A DNA stretch of 64,000 nt from Rotaria socialis. Its lineage: Eukaryota; Rotifera; Eurotatoria; Philodinida; Philodinidae. Of this stretch, positions 1 to 12,850 are shown piece after piece. The notes beneath the pieces were generated by a model that saw only the letters and a program-made list of their open reading frames with translations, was not told the origin of the DNA and did no database searches. The stretch lies in assembly GCA_905331475.1 (NCBI GenBank), contig CAJNYU010004312.1, forward strand, positions 62,001 through 126,000, written 5' to 3'. Every line of letters starts with the position of its first letter. Position 1 is the first letter of the stretch. A program made the translations under genes and the position numbers.

Positions 1-1425
1 CCGTAATAAGACTTCAATTATTCCATCATATTTATGTAGGCTAACACAAAAATCATATGGCCCAACGTTTTTGTTCTAGTCACTAGCATTCTATGTAAAC
101 ATTAATAGGAAGTAAGAGAAAATTCTTCTGTGATACATTGAAAACGTTTTCTTACACGTACAATATTTTGTTAGTGCACAATTTTACACTGCCCGATACA
201 TAGAAAATCGATTGAGTGTTTGATTGATTGAATTCTTAATTTTAACAAATATGTTGGCTATCTGATGGTGAGCTCAAAGTTAAGACTTTAATTTAAATTT
301 AAAAATTGGTGGTAAAGTTATGATATTTTTTCAAAATTCTTCTGTCATTGTGATAAATAAGTGCAGTCATATTAAATCTATAAAACTAACCATAGTACTA
401 GTTTTCGAGCACGCAGTAAGTACTTAAATCGGTTGTAAATAAACGCCTGACTTACAATCTATCTAAAAAGAATCACTGTTTCAGTAGCGATTACATCACC
501 TTAGTGGACATGTTTGGCTTCGAGTTACTAGAATAATAAATGAAACATAGATTTGATGATATTCATTGTTTTGAAGGATAAAAAACGTTGTTTTCAAGTT
601 TCACGATCCGACCTGCAAGAAAATGTTGAAATATTAGTTACAAACATATGCCAGAAATAGATTATGCAATGGATGAGTCAAATGATTAATTGTATTATTT
701 CGATAGTAACTGTGTCAAATAGATTTAGGTAGTGCATTATTTAAATTTTATTCAAGTCAGTATAAATCAACCTTCGAACTACATTGTTTAATGAGTAACT
801 TTTCCTGAGTTTCATTTGATACGAACATCTTTCGTTGTCGTAAGAATATAAGATTGACTAGCTAGTTCGAATTCGAAAGCTTTATTCGAACGAATATTCT
901 GATTGTATGGACGAAAGCATTATGAAATCGCTTTTCTTGTGTTGAAAATCTAATTGATACATTAGATGTCGCTCTACGTTGACTAATTAAAGCACCTTCA
1001 TCTATAATAAATCTTTATTTTTGAACCATGATTGTCGAAGTTAAGTTATTCGAGTTGATTTCCGCTCGACAAAAGGATTCAACCTGAAAAATAATCTTCC
1101 AATATTATACTAATGAACATTGTTAATTTGTTGTAATTAATCAACCAATAAAATCAATCTATCTCCCTTAGGAGATAATCCGATCAGTTTCTTTGTTCAA
1201 CTTTAAAAACAAATGCACATATCTATCACTTGATTATATTCTCTTAAGAAAGCAGAGATACTTCACTTTCGTTTCTTCAACATACACAGATGAAACCTTT
1301 TGTTCGAATATATTTGATGAAGCCTTCATAATTTTATTGATTTCTTTTTTCAACTTATTTCAGATCTATTCGTTACTTTTATTTTTATTTCATCTATTCT
1401 TGTCTCATCGAGAGAAAAAATCATC
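1..1425. other. 5' flank of the RBFOX gene, no gene seen
   Basis: AT-rich sequence with no convincing exon on either strand. It should contain the promoter and any 5' untranslated exons of the downstream RBFOX gene, but I cannot point to a specific core element. An open frame begins at 1193 and runs into the first RBFOX coding exon in another frame; its composition looks non-coding. Confidence 0.5.
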
Positions 1426-4400
1426 ATGCTCCTGCACAATAATACGATTGCCACTACTGGTTTTCTCTCAGCTACAGAATCTCCATCATCAACATCAAGT
1501 GTGTATTCTCAGCCAAGCCCACCGATACCAACAACAAATCAATTTTTTCAAAATTTTTCTTCACCTTGGATTCAACAATATAATAATCAACGATTTTTAA
1601 CTCCACAACAATATTTTGTACGTATATTATTCATTAGTTTTCAGTTTTTTTTCTTCTTCAAAATATTCATTCTTACAGGAGTTAGAGATATTTATATACA
1701 GGTAATGATTTTCTTTAGTGTCGCTTCTTTGTGTCTTTGCTTTCTATATGTGTGTGATACTCTAACAAATTTGAGTTTTATCACATATTGTCAGTTTATC
1801 GTTTTTTCAGGTTAGATGATGGATAATGATGGTAAGATAGTTTGATATTTTATTTTATTTTTTCATTGGTGTCGTGGTTGTACCTACCATTCCGTATCTA
1901 TTATATTGCACATACAAATATATATTCTAGCACTTGATGCAATGATACTCTGACAAAGAAAAATTCGCATGAATGATTAGTCCAAATCGATGTAGTGTGA
2001 CTATTTTATTTTCCTAATGCATGCATGAAAGCATGTCGACTTTTGTTTGTCGTATAGATGTCTAGCATGAAGTTAGCTTTTTTTCCTTACAAATAAAGAT
2101 GATATGCATGTATGTATGTATGTTGTTCTTTTTTTCTCGTTTCTCTTTTTATAATATACGATTCAATGTCTATCGGTCAACTGGAGTTGATAACTAAATA
2201 TAGAACATAAGTGTTCATTTTAATGGTGAAAAAAAATCATAACCTTGTTTGAGCATTAGTTGTCACATACAAGTATACGACAAGGTCTGTTTATGTTCTA
2301 CGTGTCAATTGATCAGTTTTGATATTAATCCTTGTTTGTGTCACGATCATCATTACTTTTATTTATTTGTTTTTTTTTGGCAGACATTTTCATTCGCTAA
2401 TAAGATATGCTTTCTATGAATCATCATTGTTTGCATTCGAAAGTATAGTTAAGTCTATATTTCTAGTCATTCTTAGTAGAAAAAAAAACGACACAAGTCT
2501 CGTACGGAGTACGAATAATCTAACATTTCTGCATACCGACACTACACATGCGTTCGAACTAGTTTTGAGTATGTAGAAGAGGAAAATACAAAGAAAAGAA
2601 AAAAGAGCAGAGAAACATTTAACCATCTAAACCTGCATACATACACAATTGGTTTTGTTAACAAAAGAGAGAACACAAGAGAGATAGAGTGAGTCTCAAT
2701 TGCAAGGTGTAATCAATGGAGATTCTTCACTATAAACAAATTGTCAAAACAATAGATAGTAAAAGAGAGTAAAACAGAAGAGAGAAAAAAATAGTAGCAA
2801 AGAAAGGAAGAAAAATCACATTTCATATATCTTTGATTATTTCGTCGGTTTGTTGGTCGTTGTTGTCTCCATACTTTTTTTGATAGCACGCTCACTATAC
2901 GAATTCAATAGTGACAAAGAAAAAGAATGATAAAGAAAAAGGGGGAAAAAAGGATGTTTCGTTGTTATTATTAAACAAAAGAAGAAACCTACTAGTGTGA
3001 TCATTCAATCGAACCAAACTTACATGTCATTGAGAAAGACAAGAGAGAAAAAAGACTAAAAAGTGTATGCGCATATCAAATCGACAATAGTACACGAGAT
3101 TCTTCTCACTTGTTTCGTTCAGTTAATCTTCTTTTTTTCTTCTTCTACCGATTACGTGCATAAAACAACTTCGACTGTTCGACATCGTACCGTGAATAAG
3201 TAAAAAAGAAAGAAACGAGTCTACTACATTGAAACAATCATAAAATAATCATATTTTGTTGTATATATGTGAGCATCTAGTTCGCACGCACGCAACCATA
3301 TTCAACCAACATGTTGTTAATTGTAAGTGCACGTTTGCCAGACTCAAGGGAGAAAAGACTTTCATCTCGTAATCGAGATATTTGAGTTCTATTGTTTTTG
3401 ATTGTCTCACGATTTCAATGTTCTTATGCTGGTCACTAACTCATCTTGCTCTATTTGTCTTTCTATATGTTTATATGATAGTTATAAAATATTTATATCA
3501 ATTCTTCGCTTTATTTTTCATATATATTTTTCTTATAATTTAGAGTCCAACGATGTTAGTAACAGCTCCATCACATAGTATTAGTAGTCGAAACAACAAC
3601 AACAACAATGCGAATGCAACTAGTCCTACGACAACACTTCTTACAAAAAACGATCTCATCTCTTTTCATCATCTTCAACAACAACTTGACACATCATCAT
3701 CCAATTCGGTATGAATATTAAACATGCAGATAGAAATACATGACTTCAGGCCATATGTTCACATATACAATGGCTTAGACCCATTTTTGAGTCTCTACTA
3801 ATTTCATCCATTCGGTTTTTTCTTCTTCGACATCCTAATTAGATGAATAGTTCAATGGTGGCAAAGAGGAGATAAGAAAGAAAAAAAAGAGCGCTACGAA
3901 AAAAATAGTTCGGTCAACATAGATACAAGAGTCCTATTCAGATGTATGTATGTATTTTATGCATATGATCGATTGATTAAAGAGAACAGTTGAGCATAAA
4001 GAAAGCATCTGCTCAAGTATATCTATGCTCTATAGTGAGAAGAGTCGCAATTAGTTGGTCATTCGCTTGCTCAATCCGTCTGTCAGTTATATTTATCTTG
4101 AGATCGACCGGAAAAAAGTAACAAAACGGAAGTTATCCTATAACAACAGGCAATATGTTGTCTCGTCCTTTCAAAATCAAACTTATCAGTAAAATAAGTC
4201 AAACAAGAGAAGAACAATAGATACATCTTTTGATTTCATGAACAAAAAGTTCACTTGTTCATAGAATATTTATCTAAGCAAATATTAATCGAGCTTTTAT
4301 ATATATTTTTTCTCGAAAATTTATTGGCATGCATCTATCAATTACTGATAGATGATAACAAGTAAACGTATTATTTGGTTGACTAGAAAGATTTCTACGT

Positions 4401-7400
4401 ATTAGGAAAAACAAAATAAAATAGGCAATGTTGAATATTCAGTTAATATATGTCGACAACGATGATCAATGAAAAAGAAAAGGAAAAAGGAACTAGCATC
4501 ATCGTCAAAATTATGCTATATACTATTTTGTCTCTCTCTCTCTCCCTCTCCCCCTCTCTCTCTGATGCACTTTCTGTAGTAGGCACATGATTATACATTG
4601 CTCATCTCTTTTCTATAGATTATATTAGTGTCGAAGAGTGATGCTAGTATTCTCTTTTTTTTTCTTTCTCAATTCTTTTCCTCTAACAGTTGTTTATTTT
4701 CGTTCTCTTGCTATTAATGAACGAGACTGCTGACCGTATTTTGTTTTTCTGTTCTTTCATTTTGTATGTGTTGTATTTTATTGATGCCACTACTATCTTT
4801 TTCTCTCCACCCATTTTCCCAATATAGATCGTCGTTCTTGCTTTTTTTGCTTTCTTCATATTAGTTCGAACAATGAGATATATAAGGACGTTCGTCTTCT
4901 CCTATTGATTCCACGAGCTATTTTTTCCTATTCTTTTTCTTTGTTGGTGCTATATCTACAATGTTATATTCATTTTTGTCATCGGATAAGTATTTAACAT
5001 TAAATGTAAGTTTTTTTTGTTGAATATAGATTTTTCTAATCTAAATATGTGAATTCGACTGAAAAGATAATGGATAACATAGAATGAATTTGCTTACGCT
5101 TGAAAGATCTCTTCGAAATGCAAATGTATATTAAAAAGGAGATCATATTCCCGGAAGTACATTGAATTAAAGATTAGAAATGCATATAAACTAGTTTCAT
5201 AGAGTAGCTTAATAAAGCTAGATATGATAATAAATAACTATCAAATTTTTCTTTTAGCCTCTGGTACCAACACTATTAGCTGCTGCTGCTGCTACATCAT
5301 CAGCATCAGGTTCAACGACGACAAGTACCACTGGAACATTATCAACCATTACTAATGGTACATATTCATCTCTACCATCTTCAACAGATGTGTCAACATC
5401 GATCACAATTCCTAGTCAACATCATACATACGTATCTAATAATATGAATAAAATGCCCAATATTGTAGTTGATTCAACATCACATTTACAACAATTTATT
5501 AATGTATCATCATCACCATCATCAATGAGTGAATCAACAACAACGAATAGTAATAATAATATTACACAATCATTATCTCCCAATGATAATGTATGTAATT
5601 TTGAAAATAAAATTAATCTTTAAATAAATATTTATGTACAAATATTTAGGCTCATTCAAATTCTTCTTCATCTCATTCACCTCAATCAACCAGTACAATA
5701 ACGCCAAATGGTTCATCATCTTCAACGCATAGTTCTAATGCTACACATAAACGTTTACATGTATCAAATATTCCATTTCGTTTTCGAGATGATGATCTTA
5801 AAGCTATGTTTGAAGTAATGTAGACAAAGAAGAAAATTTCTAAGAAATAAAAATACTTTCTATTTTAGCAATTTGGTGAAATTGTTGACACGGAAATTAT
5901 TTTCAATGAACGGGGATCTAAAGTATGTCTTTCAAAAGAAAAAAATATAGTTAAAAAACATTCTCATAATGTCAGAAGTTGATAAGAAGAGGTGTTTTTT
6001 TTATTCTATTGTCACTTAGTATAATGACATTGAATGAAAACGACTTGCATTCATTTATTTTGAAATTATTAAATATTTCCTGTTGATTAGATTTTCTCTT
6101 TGCACGAAAGTATACAAGTAGTTTCTGGACGAAAAATTTCTGTCAAACTTTACTGAAACCGATATTGATATGAATCAGAGGCGAAAGTTAGGATATGTAC
6201 AGTTTTTTTATCGTTTATTTTATCATAGTTAGATAGGAATAGTCGGATAGATAGAACTTGACTAGTCAAGTGGAATAGAAGAACGAAGACTTTTTGAATA
6301 CATTAACTAACTAATCTAATAAAAATAAAAAAAAGACTGACAAGATCATTCAAATAAAAGACAATAGAAGGGCAGATTCGAAAACCGGAATTCTTCTTAT
6401 ATATATACATGCTCCAATAAAAATTTCAATGCAGCAATTAAACGTGATAGTTCAAGGAAGATTAAATTAAAACTGTGTTGAATGAATGTTTTTATGTACC
6501 TTTTTTTCTATTTCAAGGGTTTTGGATTCGTAACATTTGCATTGAATGAAGACGCTGATGCTGCTCGGGAAAAATTTCATGGAGCTATTATTGAAGGACG
6601 TAAAATTGAGGTATGTATATGAATCATGTGATAATTAACCATGTTAATAATGTTTAATAATTAAAATTAAGAAAATATAAAGAATAAAATCTAGCTCATC
6701 TATCTTCTTCTAGTTCTTTTTCTGCCACTACTACGCGTGAATCAATATATAGGAGGTAGAGATAATGAAAAAAAAAACAGGCAACCAACTATTACACTTT
6801 CTGTTACAACTCTTTTTTTACTTCAAACAATTGTTTTCGTTTGCATGCCTGTTCGTGGCTGCTTGTTCGTCTTTTCTACATTGATCGATTGTTTTTCTAA
6901 TTTCAAATTAGACAGAAAATTTTTAATAATTCAATCAACAATCATATAAGAGAGCATGATAATATTCAATCATCAAATGCAAGTTTAACCTTTTGGCTAT
7001 AGTCATTAGAATTATTACTTAGTTCAAATTTTGTTCATTTATGTTGTTTTCTTTTTTCTTTCCTTTTACCTTCGTTCGGACTAAATTAGATTTAATGTAT
7101 TTACTTAAAAAAATTCAATTTTCAGCGCATGATGCATGGCTGTTCGTTCACTAAAACTAAAAAAAGACACAAAATTTAAGTGAACGATCATTATAATGAC
7201 AAGATAATACTCGCATGTAAAACCATGCACATTAAATTTATCTACATATAAACAATTTGGAAATGTTCTCTTTATATAATATATATGATTTGTAGAAAAT
7301 ATAAAGAAAAGAACGATAAGTTTATATTTGTCATGGTAGATTATGCACATTTTTTAAAATACTTGACACATTTATGAATGGCTCGAAGATTTCAATCGAG

Positions 7401-8634
7401 CGAGATTTCTTTGTTTCTCTTTGCTTTTTGTCGGTGAAATGTTTGGCTCGAATTTTTGTTGTATTTCACGATTGTATTATACGTGACATTTTTTTTATTC
7501 AATTAGGTTAATATGGCAACTGCGCGATCTCAACCGAAATTGAAACCAGTTTTATCAAATCCTTATAGTTAGTAGAGATGATTTAATGAACGTTTTCGAA
7601 AACAAAAATTTTCTTTCATACAGGTGTCATGATAAATACACGACAACGTCCAACATTAATTCAAGCAACACAAGCTGCAGGATTACGTGCAGCACCAGCA
7701 TTTACTACCGGTTTAGCCTTACCCAATGGATATACGTAAGTTGTCTTAAAATGTACAACGTAAAGAATAAAATATTTAATGTTGAAATTTCCCTCTCTCG
7801 TCAAGAATTTATCCTGATCAATTAACTGCTTTGGGTGGCTTAACAGCTTATCCATTTGCTGCTACTGCTCAACATCAAACTGGTGTTCGCTATATAACAG
7901 CAACTACAACACATGGTCTTACATCAGCTGGACAACCAACTGGAGCTTATACAATTGGGTAAATGCTATATGAAAATTAAAACTTTTTTTTATAATTTAT
8001 TTAATTTTTTAATATCTTTAGTGTCTTACCAATGAGTAATGGTGTTAATGCACCTACGGGATATTTTATAAACGGTGGGCCAACAACGAATATGACTTCA
8101 TCAGCTGGTCAACTTGGGTAGGAAAATTTTATATAGAAATAGAAATTTACTATTTGAATATTTTTGCGTTTATATGAGAAATCTTGTTCTTAGTTCATCA
8201 ATCCTCATAGCATCATATTAGTCATAATCTTGGTCTGTATTTTTTTTTCTAAGTTTGTTACGTTGGTATTCTCGACTCTTTTAGTACTACACCCACTCGA
8301 ATTCGATATAAACATTTTTTATGTAAAAGAATAAAAAACAACCAAGTGTAGCCGAGCATAATGTATGAGTTTAATCATATTGAAAAGAAAAACTCCTACA
8401 TCTCCAGTCTATGACATTCTTATTGTTTGCCGAGATTTTTCTAGTCGTATAACTATTATTATATAGAACAAAATCTTTTAGACATGCTTATCAAGAAACG
8501 GCATACATAACAACAACACCAAATGGAACTATTGGTCCTATAACCGTAAGTTAAATTTAAATAATTAAAATCTTTGTACAATAATAGATTTTGTTTAGGG
8601 TATACGTAACAATGTTCGGTATACACCTTATTAG
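1426..8634 (+). CDS. RBFOX: RBFOX (fox-1 homolog) RNA-binding splicing regulator
   Basis: Nuclear alternative-splicing factor; the family binds (U)GCAUG through one RRM. Twelve exons join in phase: 1426-1617, 3544-3708, 5258-5590, 5650-5814, 5869-5922, 6518-6610, 7507-7567, 7624-7735, 7806-7958, 8022-8117, 8482-8545, 8599-8634 (about 507 aa). The RRM (about aa 264-345) starts [14 protein letters not shown], continues [14 protein letters not shown] and ends EGRKIEVNMATAR, which is diagnostic of RBFOX. The N-terminal 260 residues are low-complexity Ser/Thr/Gln/Asn. The C-terminal half is Ala/Thr/Gly/Tyr-rich, and the tail NVRYTPY resembles the family's aromatic-Pro-Tyr end. The ATG at 1426 is the least certain part; translation could instead begin at 3553. 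Short candidate exons at 1679-1701 and 1811-1831 would break the frame if included. Introns 1 and 6 carry GCATG clusters, so autoregulation is likely. Confidence 0.92.
1679..1701 (+). other. candidate micro-exon in RBFOX intron 1
   Basis: Twenty-three nucleotides bounded by TCTTACAG and GTAATG. A second candidate at 1811-1831 (21 nt) is bounded by a T-rich tract plus CAG and by GTAAGA. Inclusion of either after the exon ending at 1617 leads to an in-frame stop. They would therefore be untranslated or 'poison' exons, or chance matches. Confidence 0.25.
2018..2110 (+). promoter_or_regulatory. cluster of RBFOX-type GCATG motifs in RBFOX intron 1
   Basis: TGCATG occurs at 2018-2023, 2022-2027 (overlapping) and 2105-2110, and the shorter GCATG at 2031-2035 and 2065-2069. 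(U)GCAUG is the established RBFOX binding motif. The cluster lies just downstream of the two candidate micro-exons, where bound RBFOX normally promotes inclusion of the upstream exon. Functional use is inferred. Confidence 0.5.
4530..4563 (+). repeat. CT microsatellite in RBFOX intron 2
   Basis: Interrupted (TC)n / CCTCTC tract in the 1.5-kb intron between exons 2 and 3. It is pyrimidine-rich but about 700 nt from the acceptor at 5256-5257, so it is probably a simple repeat and not that exon's polypyrimidine tract. Confidence 0.8.
6842..7217 (+). promoter_or_regulatory. GCATG cluster downstream of the RBFOX RRM exon
   Basis: GCATG motifs occur at 6843-6847 (within TGCATG 6842-6847), 6954-6958, 7127-7131, 7134-7138 (within TGCATG 7133-7138) and 7213-7217, all in the intron after the 93-nt exon at 6518-6610. 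That exon encodes the second half of the RRM. In vertebrates, RBFOX proteins control a 93-nt RRM exon of their own transcripts. A comparable loop here is inferred from motif density and exon size. Confidence 0.5.
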
Positions 8635-11600
8635 TTCATTGATGCCATATAATATTGTCGAACAGTACTAGCATTTGCTTACAACGATTGTTTTTTCTCC
8701 TCTGTTATAGAAAAAGCTGTCGTTTTTCTTTATATGATGTACATAGAAACGTGCTTCTTTTTCTTCGTTGCACACAGTGAAGACTTTGTTTTCTGTAATC
8801 GATGCGTACTGATAATCAAAACATATATAAAAACAAAGAAAAATGACTATCCTCCTTCTCTTTCTAGTTGCTCAAGTTGTGCAATCGTTGTTTTTTCTCT
8901 CATTTATTCATTTATGTGTGATGTTGCATTTATTCTTTATCATCGATCAAAAAAACAGGAAACAAACCGCGTGTGGTGCTATACTCTGCTTCGTGTGTGT
9001 CTCTGTGTGTATCTCGTTTTTTTTCTGTTACATAAAAAAACAAACGAAGAAATATCAAAGCTATAAAACAAAATCTAAAAGAACTATTGCCGACTCGATG
9101 AAGATCTGTCCTGTTTTTCTTTTCTTGTTTTCTGTTGTTGTTACTCTTATTGATTTTTGCCTATATCTTGCCATTCTTTGCGATGATATTGGTAGATGAA
9201 AGTCTTCTGATGTGTTTTTTTTTTTGTTATCTGAACTTTTTTCTCGCGCGATGATATTCGATTGTCTGAACATATATACGATTATAAAGAACGTTTTTTT
9301 TTACATAAATATATATATTTAAAAACAAATGAACTTTTATTACTCATTTTATCCAAAACTAGAGCGACATATATGTGCAATTTGTAACTCAATTATACCT
9401 GCACGATAAAAACATATCTAAGACAAACAATAAACATATTCTCAATATGTTGAAAATTTTCTATGGCTTTCTATATTTACTCTATTACTTAACAGTAATA
9501 TGATGGCTAATAAATCGAATGCAATAAAGTAGCACGATCATTAGATTTCCGCTTACTAGATAACATCAATGCTTTCGCTACTTCTAGAAAAATATCTATA
9601 TAAAAGTAGACTGATTAAATATTTTCATGGGGCATGAATGTATCTATCACTATGTTTAATTGTTGATTTTATTTTATTGATCGTTATTTGAGTAAATTGC
9701 ATCTCTCTAAGTTTGGTAAATTGTCACACTTATTCTTAATTTTTTTACTTACTAATAGAAATAGGTTTTAAGTTGTTACTAATTTGATTGCTGTTGAATA
9801 GTCGTCGAAACTATGCTTTTACTCTTACTGAATAACTGAAATATACATGTTAGCAAAAGAAATTTTGATTTATGTTACACGGAGAGTAGAATTCGAATTC
9901 TACCACTTTAAATGTTTTAATGAATGAATAGCGAATAGGAACTAGGATATACGTTGTTCGTATAAAATCAAATATCGTATATCAATAAGTTCTTCTTAAA
10001 CTAAAGGATGTTGTAACGAATTCTATGTCAAAATAGGTAAAATAAAGCAAACCTTTTTTTGATTATCAAGATAAAGTATCTAATGTTTCATATTTTCATC
10101 ACACAAGGATTGCACTATAAAATGTAAGTCGTTCTTAAAACTAGAAGCGATTGTTTAATGAGCTTTTGAATCATAAAAATATGAGAAATGTAATTTGCTT
10201 AAAATGATTGTCAATGGAAGAAATCAACTAGAAAATTCTATCCTAACTCAACGGAAACAAATAGGCATTCAATGTAAACGTAGGATGTTATCCCTTTATC
10301 AATGATGTAATAAGAGAGTATTCTCGAAGCTATGAAACTACTTAATAGTTCGCCTGAAGCATTATTCAGTGACTTCATAATTGTCTTTTTTCTCAATCTC
10401 ACACGAATAATTATTGTGAAATTTTATTATGATTATAATGTTACTGCATTGAATACTGTATATAACTAACTATAATGGTTTATTCAACTTCTTTGATATA
10501 TATATATATTAATTCAGTTGCATCGAAATATGATGCATCGCAATCAAACAGTGCGAAATAGTATATATATAGTTCTTTTTAATAAACTGAAGCGAATGTA
10601 TTCAATGTGTGTTGAATTCGGGCAAAGATAAATGTGAGATAGTAACTATTAGAATAGTATTCTCTTTTGAATAGTTTATCAGTCAACGAATTCAAGTCCA
10701 TATAATTGTCTTGAAATGATAATAGATCATTTTATTTCAGAAAATTCTTTGTAATCACTTGAAATAAGATTCCACAATAATTTGGTTATATGAGAGAAAA
10801 TCTACCAGCTCACATAACAAATCCTTAAATATTTATCATCTTTAAAAGAAAATTCTTGCTATTAATCATATCTCACTAGAATTACATCTTGAGCAAGTAC
10901 TTGAGACAAATACGATTTATACAGAATACCAATTGACGAATGAATAAAGTAAACTTGCGGGCGAAAAAGACAAAGAAGTTACATCGATTTAGAACAAAAT
11001 TTTTCAACGTTGTTATAAGATGACGAATTATTCATAGCACTAGAGATATTATCAACATGAATTTGATAGTGATCAAATTTTCATAATAAATTTTATATGA
11101 CTTTCACAATTATTCTGGCACTAAGTCTCCAGAAATTTCGCACTCTTTCTCGTAATCGACAGCAAGCTTCAGCTTTGGGTTCGATTAACATAAATAAACC
11201 GATGATATATAATCGATCATTGTTTCAATCTGTAAAAACGTAGGCATAAATTAAATATAAGTTTTTGACTTGTATATGAAAATTTTTTCTACTGGTGTTA
11301 AATGATAGACAAAATCCGAATAGTCAAAACTTCATTTTTAGTTAGCGTTTCATAGAAAATTAAGTAAGTACATCTACAAAAACAAAATAATACCATTAAA
11401 TTTTCTACCAAGAAATTTAAAACAAATTTACATACTTGAGAATCAATATTGATCTGATGAAGATTTCAAATAGACTAGCTTGATTTCTTTTGTGAACGAT
11501 TGAGTTAAGTCCCTGAAGAAGCAATACAGTTCATACACAATGAACAGACATCCTCGAAAATAAAAGAGAAAATATCTGCAATTGACCTTTAGAACCAATT

Positions 11601-12005
11601 GTCAAACAATATTCAAGTAACTACGAAAGGACAAGTAAAATGTTTGAAAAATACCTGAGCATGCATATTATCTACTAGTATACTACACCGATTCTAGCGA
11701 AACAATTTCTCATAGATGTCGCTTAATAGCACTTGACTGCAACGTGAAGTTGAGGTTTTTTGAAATTTCAAAAACTGTACTTTTCATGGATTTTATCTTC
11801 AAAAAGGTTACTATTTGTGAACTATTGAAAGGATTTCGCTGATAATACAAATTCTTTCATATAGAGGATTTATTATCGTTTCTGATTAGCTGATTATTCG
11901 ATTTCTTTCTTTAAGTTGAATTCAAAATCATAAATTTAGTTTGGCCGTTTCTTATATAGAACTTTTTTTCGTGTGTTTTTGAGTGGTTTTTATACTTTTC
12001 TAATC
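8635..12005. other. RBFOX 3' UTR and intergenic sequence
   Basis: No supported gene. The first several hundred bases contain long T/A-rich open frames (for example 8734-9199) with no splice or family support; they most likely lie in the RBFOX 3' UTR. An AATAAA-like signal is at about 9429. The rest is AT-rich with no repeat I can define. Confidence 0.5.
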
Positions 12006-12850
12006 ATGACAAGTACGCCTGGCCGGAGTCCTGGTTCTTTTCGTGGTTATACAGATGAACAGAAAGCTTTACGTGCTAAACTTGATTTGATCATTAAATG
12101 GGGACGTGATTTAAAAAGTAATGTTATGAAACAATCGTGTAAAGCTTTACAGACAAATAATACGGATACACATGAAGCAATCGATCAAATTCATGATGAT
12201 TTAGATGATTATAAACGTAAATTAGATCGTGAACTGGGTATTATGCATGATATATGTGATGCATTAACAATAAATAATCAATTAAGAAATGGCGATGAAG
12301 AAAATCTTAGTGATGAAATTCTTGAAGCATTACGTCGTTCACCAACATATACATCACTTGAACAACATATATTTGATGATCAGAGGTCACGTATTCGTGT
12401 TAAACCACGTGCGCGAATTCATCCATCGTGTATAACATTAATTAAACAATTCTGATGTACTTATACTATATATAGGTTTCAACTGCGCGATCATTGTCTC
12501 AACAACGAAATATTGAAGAAGATGATAGTCAAATTATTGACGACAGTGATGACGAAATTATTGCATTGAGTGATGAAGATACTCCGGGACGATCGAGTAT
12601 TACCCAGAAGAAAGTTGTATGGACTTCATCAGAAATTCAAATTACAAGTGGCAATTCTCAGTCACAATCATTACATAACCCATATCGTATCGGTATTGCT
12701 GATCCAAGTATACGATCTATGTTTTTACCGCCACCACCACCACCACTAAGTTCTCAAACATTGTTATCATCATCGAGTGGTGGAAGTAGACGGTCACAAA
12801 CTTCGAATCGAAAAATCTCGCCCACAAAACGAGGGAATGGAACTAAATAA
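12006..12850 (+). CDS. unrecognised acidic/Ser-rich protein, two coding blocks
   Basis: I do not recognise this family. Block 1 (ATG 12006 to about 12430) opens with a Gly/Pro/Ser stretch (TPGRSPGSFRGYTDEQK) and continues as a charged, probably helical region (aa 15-110) ending near RSRIRVKPRARIHPS. Block 2 (from about 12476) carries an acidic run around DDSDDEIIALSDED, a proline run and a basic Ser-rich tail, with the stop at 12848-12850. The most natural intron (GTATAAC at 12432 to ATATATAG at 12475, about 46 nt) leaves the blocks in clashing phases. The only in-phase donor before the first stop is a weak GTTAAA near 12401. Either the protein is shorter at the junction, there is a one-base assembly error, or the gene is broken. 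The acidic and basic tracts would fit a nuclear protein, but no function is claimed. Confidence 0.6.

Noticed and set aside
6737..6949. Seventy-codon open frame within RBFOX
   Set aside because: It lies wholly inside the intron after the 93-nt RRM exon and has no independent support.
8734..9199. Two overlapping open frames of 110-118 codons after the RBFOX stop
   Set aside because: Composition is dominated by T/A runs and hydrophobic low-complexity residues, there is no splice or family support, and the position fits the RBFOX 3' UTR.
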